DNA of 5,561 bases, taken from contig JAQXNP010000210.1 of NCBI GenBank assembly GCA_029098065.1, forward strand, positions 1 to 5,561. The letters run 5' to 3'. Below the pieces are notes generated by a model. It was not told where the DNA came from. It saw nothing but the letters and a program-made list of their open reading frames with translations, and searched no databases. This document shows positions 1-4,290 of this stretch, one piece after another (the stretch's first letter is position 1; every line of letters begins with the position of its first letter). The translations under genes and the position numbers were made by a program. Source of the stretch: Clostridiales bacterium. GTDB taxonomy: Bacteria; Bacillota; Clostridia; Oscillospirales; Oscillospiraceae.

Positions 1-1
1 C

Positions 2-40
2 GCCGTGAGCTTTGGCCTGCGTCCGAGAGAACTTGTTTGA
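2..40 (+). CDS. Possible 3' end of an upstream gene (12 residues, then TGA)
   Basis: Reading from base 2, twelve sense codons (AVSFGLRPRELV) end at TGA 38-40. The start lies outside the window. The stop sits 76 bp before the next start codon, a plausible distance between two same-strand genes. Of the other two forward frames, one stops at bases 6-8 and the other runs on to a TAG overlapping the next gene's ribosome binding site. Twelve residues are too few to assign a family, and I do not recognise the tail. The 41-116 stretch that follows shows no intrinsic terminator, so this gene could be co-transcribed with the next. Confidence is low because such a short open stretch can occur by chance. 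Confidence 0.25.
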   Translation, partial: AVSFGLRPRELV

Positions 41-116
41 ACGGTGGCGGGGAGAGGGCCGCGGATGCGACCCGCCCCGCCGCTGATAAAGAATCTTGTA
101 CATAGGAGGAGCGGCG

Positions 117-593
117 ATGAAACGCAAGATCTGGACGAGCCGTCTGGCCTGCCTGGCCTTGGTGGGAGTCACTGTGGGCGGAGTAGCCTGGGCTGCCGGG
201 ACTCAGGGAAGCCAGACGGATCCGCTGGTGACCCTGAGTTACCTGAATGAAGTGGCGGTGCCTGACATTATGGCTCAGGTAGACCAGAAACTGGACCAGC
301 GGGAGGCGGAACTGACACAGAAGCTCCAGACGGCGGGGGGCAGTTCCGCATCCTTCGAGGCAGTGAAGGTCCCCGCCGGAAAGTCGTTGGTCCTGACGGC
401 CGGAACCCAGGTGGTGCTTCGGTCCGGAACGGTGAAATCCACAAGCAGCCTGACCGATCTGACCTCCGGGATGGGGTCCTCCACTGCGAATCTGACGGCC
501 AACCATCTCTATCTGGCGACTGCCGGAGGACAGAAAATAACCGCTTCCACTGAACTGACCGTTTTGGTACAGGGAAGCTATACGGTGGAATAG
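117..593 (+). CDS. Small secreted protein with signal peptide, function unknown
   Basis: The 158-residue protein starts at ATG 117, chosen because a perfect AGGAGG (104-109) lies 7 nt upstream; an in-frame TTG at 96 precedes that site and is rejected. Residues 1-26 form a typical signal peptide: basic MKRK, a hydrophobic core around ACLALVGVTVGG, then an AWA|A cleavage site, so the product should be exported. The mature part has three zones. One is a DPLVTLSYLN motif (about 35-44). The next is a charged stretch likely to be helical or coiled coil (about 50-73). The last is a Ser/Thr/Gly-rich, probably beta-rich C-terminal half containing VPAGKSLVLTAGT and NHLYLATAGG. From memory, exported proteins with this architecture recur in sporulating clostridia without a known role. 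There are no membrane anchor, LPXTG sorting motif, cysteine-based site or catalytic residues to suggest an enzyme. A surface or envelope role is only inference. Confidence 0.85.
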   Translation: MKRKIWTSRLACLALVGVTVGGVAWAAGTQGSQTDPLVTLSYLNEVAVPDIMAQVDQKLDQREAELTQKLQTAGGSSASFEAVKVPAGKSLVLTAGTQVVLRSGTVKSTSSLTDLTSGMGSSTANLTANHLYLATAGGQKITASTELTVLVQGSYTVE

Positions 594-603
594 GACGGAT
601 AAA

Positions 604-639
604 AAACCGGGCCGTGTCTGGAAAGACGCGGCCCGGTTT
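604..639. terminator. Bidirectional intrinsic terminator between convergent genes
   Basis: A 16-bp stem (604-619 pairing with 624-639, one G-U wobble) closes a GGAA loop in the plus orientation. On the minus strand the stem runs directly into TTTTTTA, a strong U-tract, so it should terminate trhA transcription very well, 11 bp after that gene's stop. On the plus strand only TTTCC follows, so termination of the secreted-protein gene would rest mainly on the long stem. The position 10 bp past one stop and 11 bp past the other fits a shared terminator. Confidence 0.9.
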
Positions 640-649
640 CCGCTGTGTA

Positions 650-1393
650 TTACAGATAGCAGACCACCTGATACATCAGGTTAAAATGGCAGATGCTGCC
701 TGCCAGAATGAAGAGATGGAAGATCTCGTGGCAGCCGAACCGGGGATTGTTCCGCCCCGGCCACTTGACGGCGTAAAGGATACCGCCCACCGTGTAAAGA
801 AGCCCGCCCAGAACCAGCCAGAACATCCCCTCTTTCGGGATGGAGCGGGAGAGGGGATAGAGAGCGAAAACGGCCAGCCAGCCCATGACCAGATAAACGC
901 CGGCGGTGAGCCAGCGGGGAGAGTTGATCCAGAGAAGGGACAGCGAGCAGGCTGCCAGGGCCATCGCCCAGATGATGCCGAAAATGGTCCAGCCCCAGGC
1001 TGCCTGGGTCCGCAGGACGGTCAGACAGATGGGCGTGTAGCTGCCGGCGATGAGGAGGCTGATGGAGCAGTGGTCATATTTCCGCAGCGCCACCCGTCCT
1101 GCCACTGAGGTGTTGAGGCAGTGGTAGAGGGTGCTGGCGGTATAGAGGCAGATCATGGAGGCACCGTAAATGGCGAAGGAGACGATGTGCCAGGCATCCA
1201 GCCCCAACAGCACAGAGCGAACCAGCAGCAGAACTGTCCCCACGACAGCCAGGACCGCTCCCACGCCGTGGGTGATGGCCGACCAGGGCCGCAGGCCGTC
1301 ATAGGGATTCCGGCCCTGTTCCTGTTTGACTTTACGGCGGGTTCGCCTGGGGGTCAGATCCGAGCCGGAAGGAAGCGTATTGACATATTCCAT
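650..1393 (-). CDS. trhA: TrhA / hemolysin III family integral membrane protein
   Basis: The 247-residue polytopic membrane protein belongs to the hemolysin III (YqfA/TrhA) branch of the PAQR superfamily. It has about seven hydrophobic segments between residues 37 and 246. Family metal-site motifs are present: S87-x3-H91 (STLYH), D107-H108 followed by AGSYTP, and H222-x3-H226 (HEIFH) near the C-terminus, with a further H236. Known work links bacterial TrhA to membrane-energetics and lipid homeostasis; the name hemolysin is historical and does not prove haemolysis. The N-terminal 30 residues are basic, hydrophilic and longer than in many homologues. I chose ATG 1393 over an in-frame ATG at 1438 because AGGTGA lies 5 nt upstream of 1393, the upper ATG has no Shine-Dalgarno, and a good promoter sits so that transcription would begin below the upper ATG. 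The gene appears monocistronic, with its own promoter and terminator. Confidence 0.9.
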   Translation of the reverse strand: MEYVNTLPSGSDLTPRRTRRKVKQEQGRNPYDGLRPWSAITHGVGAVLAVVGTVLLLVRSVLLGLDAWHIVSFAIYGASMICLYTASTLYHCLNTSVAGRVALRKYDHCSISLLIAGSYTPICLTVLRTQAAWGWTIFGIIWAMALAACSLSLLWINSPRWLTAGVYLVMGWLAVFALYPLSRSIPKEGMFWLVLGGLLYTVGGILYAVKWPGRNNPRFGCHEIFHLFILAGSICHFNLMYQVVCYL

Positions 1394-1398
1394 CCTGA

Positions 1399-1404
1399 TC
1401 ACCT
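1399..1404 (-). promoter_or_regulatory. Ribosome binding site deciding the trhA start
   Basis: The minus strand reads AGGTGA, 5 nt before ATG 1393. The alternative ATG at 1438 is preceded by TTGATTCTTTTCCGCC, which has no purine-rich site. This supports the shorter trhA product. Confidence 0.7.
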
Positions 1405-1425
1405 GATTTCTCACTGGATAAATGC

Positions 1426-1454
1426 AGTATACTCTCATGGCGGAAAAGAATCAA
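1426..1454 (-). promoter_or_regulatory. SigA-type promoter for trhA
   Basis: On the minus strand, TTGATT (1449-1454, -35, 4 of 6 to consensus) is followed by exactly 17 bp and TATACT (1426-1431, -10, 5 of 6). Initiation would fall near 1419, giving a leader of about 26 nt with the AGGTGA site inside it. The -10 box lies below the upstream in-frame ATG (1436-1438), which therefore would not be transcribed from this promoter. Confidence 0.7.
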
Positions 1455-1466
1455 TAAAAACATGAG

Positions 1467-1481
1467 ATATAATGATTAAAA
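1467..1481. promoter_or_regulatory. PerR-box-like palindrome overlapping a TATAAT -10 element
   Basis: The 15-mer ATATAATGATTAAAA matches the known PerR box TTATAATNATTATAA at 12 of 14 defined positions, counted by eye. It contains a perfect TATAAT (1468-1473) that could be the -10 element of the downstream ferritin-like gene, although no good -35 lies 16-18 bp upstream. A repressor here would block that promoter. It is also 12 bp beyond the -35 box of the divergent trhA promoter. Fit to the Fur box (TGATAATNATTATCA) is poorer, about 10 of 14. Caution: this gap is AT-rich, so chance similarity is possible. Confidence 0.45.
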
Positions 1482-1554
1482 TTATTTTCGAATAAGACAG
1501 GGGAAATGGAGCATAGCCTGAAGGGAGAACGCATCCTGTAAGGAGGACGAGAGC

Positions 1555-2082
1555 ATGGAAGAGATCCCCTGTGTTACCAGCTATACGGCAGAAGGACCCT
1601 ATCCCGAGATCCGGGTCCAGGGGAAGAATCAGCGTTACGGCCAGGCCATTTTGTCCAATGTGGGAGGGAGCGCTTCTGAGATGGGCTCCATCGGGCTCTA
1701 TCTTTACGGCCGCTTCACCCAGGACGGCCGGCCCGAGGTGGCGGAAGTGCTGGGACATCTGGCCGTGGTGGAGATGCACCACCTGTCCATTTTTTCAGCC
1801 CTGGCCCGGCAGCTGGGCGAGGACCCACGGCTGTGGGGGCCCTTTCGGGGGGGCCGGAGATACTGGACACCGGAATACCTGCGGTACCCGCGCCGGCTGA
1901 ATCAGCTGCTCCGCTATGCCGTGGAAGAGGAGCGGGGAGCCGTCCGGAAATACAGACAGCAGGCCGGTTGGATCAGAGATGAGAACGTGGCGGCCAACCT
2001 CCGCCGGATTGCCGCCGACGAGGAAGTTCACGTTCAGATCCTGTCACGTCTGATGGAGAGCTACTGCAGCCGCCCCTTATGA
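1555..2082 (+). CDS. Ferritin-like (rubrerythrin/bacterioferritin-type) di-metal protein
   Basis: The 175-residue protein has the residue pattern of a four-helix ferritin-like di-metal fold. E42 lies in helix 1 (GGSASEMGSIGLYLYGRF), E73-x2-H76 in helix 2 (VVEMHHLS), E126 in helix 3 (VEEERGAVRKY) and E156-x2-H159 in helix 4 (DEEVHVQIL). Paired ExxH motifs with lone glutamates on the other helices are the classical carboxylate/histidine ligand set for two iron or manganese ions. I see no CxxC rubredoxin-type domain, so it is not a full rubrerythrin. An oxidoreductase, peroxide-scavenging or metal-handling role is inferred; a sporulation-linked coat role, as for manganese-catalase-like CotJC, is an alternative. 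There is no signal peptide, so it is probably cytosolic. ATG 1555 has AGGAGG (1541-1546) 8 nt upstream. A PerR-like site lies in its upstream region. The stop overlaps that of spoVAE by 6 bp, tail to tail. Confidence 0.8.
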   Translation: MEEIPCVTSYTAEGPYPEIRVQGKNQRYGQAILSNVGGSASEMGSIGLYLYGRFTQDGRPEVAEVLGHLAVVEMHHLSIFSALARQLGEDPRLWGPFRGGRRYWTPEYLRYPRRLNQLLRYAVEEERGAVRKYRQQAGWIRDENVAANLRRIAADEEVHVQILSRLMESYCSRPL

Positions 2083-2433
2083 TTTGGGCTTGGGCTTGCA
2101 GAGAAGGGCCACCAGATAGCCAAAGAAGATGGCGGCGGTGATCCCCCCGGCCGCGGCGGTGACGCCGCCGGTAAGGGCCCCCAGGATGCCGTGCTCGGCC
2201 ACCGCTTTCTGTACCCCTTTGGCCAACAGGTAGCCAAAACCGGTAAGAGGGACGGTGGCCCCGACTCCGCCGAATTCCACAACATACTTATAGATGCCCA
2301 GGCCGCCCAGAATGACTCCGGAGACCACATAGCACACCAGAATGCGAGCGGGAGTGAGTTTGGTCTTGTCAATGAGAATCTGACCGATGAGGCACAGGAT
2401 GCCTCCGCATAGGAAGGCTTTCAAATACTCCAT
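2077..2433 (-). CDS. spoVAE: Stage V sporulation protein AE (SpoVAEb type)
   Basis: The 118-residue, strongly hydrophobic protein matches the small SpoVAE (SpoVAEb) subunit in length and motifs: GQILIDKTKLTPARILV near the N-terminus and VGATVPLTGFGYLLAKG in the middle. Three to four membrane segments are visible (about 4-20, 30-50, 57-75, 83-112), ending in a short basic KPKPKS tail. In sporulating Firmicutes the SpoVA proteins form the inner-membrane channel that takes up dipicolinic acid into the forespore and releases it at germination. ATG 2433 is preceded by AGAGGA with an 8-nt gap. It lies 107 bp downstream of spoVAD on the same strand, a wider gap than is usual in spoVA operons, but no convincing separate promoter is visible. 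There is no terminator before the convergent ferritin-like gene, whose stop it overlaps. Confidence 0.92.
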   Translation of the reverse strand: MEYLKAFLCGGILCLIGQILIDKTKLTPARILVCYVVSGVILGGLGIYKYVVEFGGVGATVPLTGFGYLLAKGVQKAVAEHGILGALTGGVTAAAGGITAAIFFGYLVALLCKPKPKS

Positions 2434-2540
2434 AAATAAATTCCTCTATATCATACGTTTGGATGGGGAACGGATTTTCCTTTCCCGGCAGGAAGCGCAG
2501 GTTCCCGGTGCGAAAGCTGGATCTGCGGTCTGTTTTCCGT

Positions 2541-3551
2541 TCAGGATGCGGAGATGGCCACCGCGTGACAGATGGAGGGAATAGATTCCCCCTGCTGAGT
2601 GGAGGTGGGAGAGAGAAGGGCGCCGGTGGGGCAGAACAGGATGTTGTTCCACCGGCCCTCCCGCATCCCGTTGAGCAGATAGCCGGTCAGAACCACGGCG
2701 GAACAGCCGCATCCGGAGCCGCCGCAGTGGACGTCCTGCTGTTCCAGATCGTAAATCATGGCGCCGCAGTCGTCATAATTGGACAGCTCAATACCGTCCT
2801 TGTGGAAGAAATCCAGAACGATTTCCCGGCCCAGTTTCCCCAGGTCGCCGGTGACGATGAGATCATAGAAAGAGGGCTGCCGCCCGGTATCCTGAAAATG
2901 GGCGGACAAGGTGGCGTAGGCCGCCGGGGCCATGGCGGCCCCCATGTTGTTGGCGTCCTTGATCCCCTTGTCGATGACTTTTCCCGTGGTGATATGAGTG
3001 ACGTGGGGACCCGGTCCCTGCTTGGCCAGAACCACCGCGCCTGAGCCGGTCACTGTCCATTGAGCGGTGGGGGTGCGCTGACCGCCGTACTCCAGCGGGG
3101 TGCGGTACTGCCGCTCGGCGGAGCAGAAGTGGGAGGAGGTCACAGCAGCGGCAAACTGGGCAAACCCCCCGTCAATGAGCATAGCCGCCAGAGACAGTCC
3201 CTCTCCCATGGTGGAACAGGCCCCGTAGAGGCCGAAGAAGGGCACGTCCTGCCCCCGGACGGCAAAACCTGATCCGATGCACTGGTTCAGCAAGTCCCCG
3301 GCAAAGAGATAGTCCAGATTGGAGGCCGCCTGGCCTGCCTTGTCCAGGGCCATGGCCAGCGCCATTTTCTGCATGGAGGTCTCCGATTTCTCCCAGGTCT
3401 TTTCCCCGAAAGTATCGTCCTGTTCAATGTGGTCAAAGCTGTTGGCCAGGGGGCCGTCCCCTTCCTTTTTGCCCACGATGTTGGCGTGGCCGATGATGGC
3501 CGGAGGATTGGCCAGAGCCACAGTCTGACGCCCCAGTTTTTTCGTCGCCAT
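2541..3551 (-). CDS. spoVAD: Stage V sporulation protein AD (dipicolinic acid-binding, thiolase fold)
   Basis: The 336-residue protein matches SpoVAD along its whole length and is close to the usual ~338 residues. Signature stretches are GKKEGDGPL (27-35), FAGDLLNQ (83-90), YGACST (109-114, with Cys112 at the thiolase nucleophile position), SSHFCSAERQYR (139-150) followed by TPLEYGGQ, TVTGSGAV (166-173), MGAAMAPAA (203-211), DDCGAMIY (260-267), GGSGCGCSA (277-285) and TGALLSPT (309-316). SpoVAD has a thiolase/ketoacyl-synthase fold but is known to act by binding dipicolinic acid for import into the forespore, not as a condensing enzyme. It is soluble-looking and works with the membrane SpoVA subunits. 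ATG 3551 is chosen because AGAGGGTGA lies 5 nt upstream; an in-frame TTG at 3572 falls at the predicted transcription start. No spoVAC precedes it: the next gene upstream is divergent. Confidence 0.95.
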   Translation of the reverse strand: MATKKLGRQTVALANPPAIIGHANIVGKKEGDGPLANSFDHIEQDDTFGEKTWEKSETSMQKMALAMALDKAGQAASNLDYLFAGDLLNQCIGSGFAVRGQDVPFFGLYGACSTMGEGLSLAAMLIDGGFAQFAAAVTSSHFCSAERQYRTPLEYGGQRTPTAQWTVTGSGAVVLAKQGPGPHVTHITTGKVIDKGIKDANNMGAAMAPAAYATLSAHFQDTGRQPSFYDLIVTGDLGKLGREIVLDFFHKDGIELSNYDDCGAMIYDLEQQDVHCGGSGCGCSAVVLTGYLLNGMREGRWNNILFCPTGALLSPTSTQQGESIPSICHAVAISAS

Positions 3552-3556
3552 GAGAT

Positions 3557-3565
3557 TCACCCTCT
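3557..3565 (-). promoter_or_regulatory. Ribosome binding site deciding the spoVAD start
   Basis: The minus strand reads AGAGGGTGA with 5 nt before ATG 3551. It lies downstream of the alternative TTG at 3572, which has no comparable site, so the ATG is favoured. Confidence 0.75.
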
Positions 3566-3580
3566 TTGTCAAACTGCCCG

Positions 3581-3610
3581 TAGTTTGAACGGAATGAGCG
3601 GAAAATAATC
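3581..3610 (-). promoter_or_regulatory. Candidate sigma-G-type promoter for spoVAD
   Basis: On the minus strand GATTA (3606-3610) is followed by exactly 18 bp and CAAACTA (3581-3587). The sigma-G consensus known from Bacillus is roughly GHATR, 18 bp, CATNHTA, so the match is 4 of 5 and 6 of 7. Initiation would fall near 3574, leaving a leader of about 22 nt holding the ribosome binding site. spoVA operons are established sigma-G targets, which agrees with the call. The consensus is short and degenerate, so confidence is moderate. Confidence 0.5.
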
Positions 3611-3625
3611 GGGCTGGGCCCGATT
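3607..3625. terminator. Terminator-like hairpin in the spoVAD/GNAT divergent gap
   Basis: AATCGGGC, a 3-nt TGG loop, then GCCCGATT form a perfect 8-bp stem. On the plus strand TTTCG follows, continuing the T run begun in the stem; on the minus strand ATTTTCC follows. No gene reads into it from either side in the sense direction, so it would stop antisense read-through between the divergent genes. It shares bases with the candidate -35 of spoVAD. Function as a terminator is plausible but unproven. Confidence 0.5.
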
Positions 3626-3642
3626 TTTCGTCGATGCCGCCG

Positions 3643-3671
3643 TTTACACTTCCGGGCGGCTGTGGTAAACT
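3643..3671 (+). promoter_or_regulatory. SigA-type promoter for the GNAT gene
   Basis: TTTACA (3643-3648, -35, 5 of 6) is separated by 17 bp from TAAACT (3666-3671, -10, 4 of 6). Initiation would fall near 3678, about 24 nt before ATG 3702, with AGAGGGG lying between. A short inverted repeat (GCCGCC 3636-3641 / GGCGGC 3655-3660) brackets the -35 box. Confidence 0.55.
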
Positions 3672-3701
3672 TAAAACAGATCAAAAAGAGGGGCGTTTTC
3701 A

Positions 3702-4193
3702 ATGATACAGAAGGCGAAAACCGGAGACCTGGCGCAGATCCTGAATATCTATGACGCCGCCCGCCGGTACATGGCGGCCAGCGGAAACCCGAAGCAGTGG
3801 GGAGACGGCTATCCGGAGGAAACAATGCTGCGGGATGATATTCAGGAGGGCCACCTTTATGTCATCTGCGATGACAGTGGTGAACCCCACGGAGTCTTTG
3901 CGTTTATTCTGGGAGCTGACCCCACCTACGCTGTGATTGAGGAGGGAGCCTGGAAAAATGACAAGCCCTATGGAACGATCCACCGGCTGGCGGGGGACGG
4001 GACAATGAAGGGCCTGTTTTCCCAGTGCCTGGAGTTCTGCCGGACCATCTGCCCCGAGATCCGGGTGGATACCCACCATGACAACCGGACGATGCAGCAT
4101 TTGGCGGAGAAGTATGGCTTCCAGCGCTGCGGCATTATCTATGTGAGAGACGGAAGCCCCCGGATTGCGTACCAGTACGCCGGCCCGAATTGA
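3702..4193 (+). CDS. GNAT-family N-acetyltransferase
   Basis: The 163-residue protein has the GNAT layout. An N-terminal strand-helix (MIQKAKTGDLAQILNIY) leads to an ARRYMAASGNPKQW stretch and GYPEE, features I associate with a subgroup of small clostridial acetyltransferases. Central strands follow (LYVICDD, HGVFAFIL), then a C-terminal TMQHLAEKYGFQRCG segment with the usual helix-then-GF pattern. GNAT enzymes transfer an acetyl group from acetyl-CoA to an amine; the substrate here cannot be read from sequence. The acetyl-CoA loop, normally Q/RxxGxG/A, is degenerate (LAGDGTMKGLF, about 96-106). ATG 3702 is preceded by AGAGGGG with an 8-nt gap and its own promoter. It diverges from spoVAD. 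The next gene on the same strand starts 97 bp after its stop, with no clear terminator between, so read-through into the zinc-ribbon gene is possible. Confidence 0.88.
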   Translation: MIQKAKTGDLAQILNIYDAARRYMAASGNPKQWGDGYPEETMLRDDIQEGHLYVICDDSGEPHGVFAFILGADPTYAVIEEGAWKNDKPYGTIHRLAGDGTMKGLFSQCLEFCRTICPEIRVDTHHDNRTMQHLAEKYGFQRCGIIYVRDGSPRIAYQYAGPN

Positions 4194-4290
4194 AAAATAA
4201 CAGGACCGCCATAGATTGGGGGATAAGCGGCATCCGGGGGATTCGCTGAGATCCGGTACTGGAAAAACCAATAAAACGGAGAAAACAATA

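Noticed and set aside
43..84. Long-range GC-rich inverted repeat (GGCGGGG 46-52 / CCCCGCC 75-81) before the secreted-protein gene
   Set aside because: The 22-nt loop and the lack of a following T run argue against a terminator, and such pairing is easily produced by GC-rich sequence.
614..1108. Plus-strand open frame of 164 codons inside trhA
   Set aside because: It is antisense to a clear TrhA protein, its product is polar and low in complexity with no recognisable motif, and it has no ribosome binding site; GC-rich sequence commonly gives such shadows.
1491..1519. Possible sigma-E/K-like promoter (AATA ... CATAGCCT) upstream of the ferritin-like gene
   Set aside because: The -10 matches the CATACANT or CATANNNTA consensus only partly and the -35 spacing is one base off, so it is not better than chance.
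1435..1782. Minus-strand open frame of 115 codons overlapping the ferritin-like gene start
   Set aside because: It runs antisense to the ferritin-like gene and through the divergent promoter region. The product shows no family features.
2434..2460. Possible sigma-G or SigA promoter directly upstream of spoVAE (TATGATA on the minus strand)
   Set aside because: No -35 element lies at the correct distance, and initiation would fall inside the ribosome binding site.
2463..3044. Plus-strand open frame of 193 codons inside spoVAD
   Set aside because: spoVAD on the other strand is matched along its full length, and this frame's translation is Gly/Arg/Val-rich without motifs.
4194..4290. Repeated GGGGGAT (4218-4224 and 4236-4242) and a weak stem near 4239-4254 in the GNAT/zinc-ribbon gap
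   Set aside because: The repeat is short, the stem is only about 5 bp and no T run follows, so neither a terminator nor an operator can be supported.
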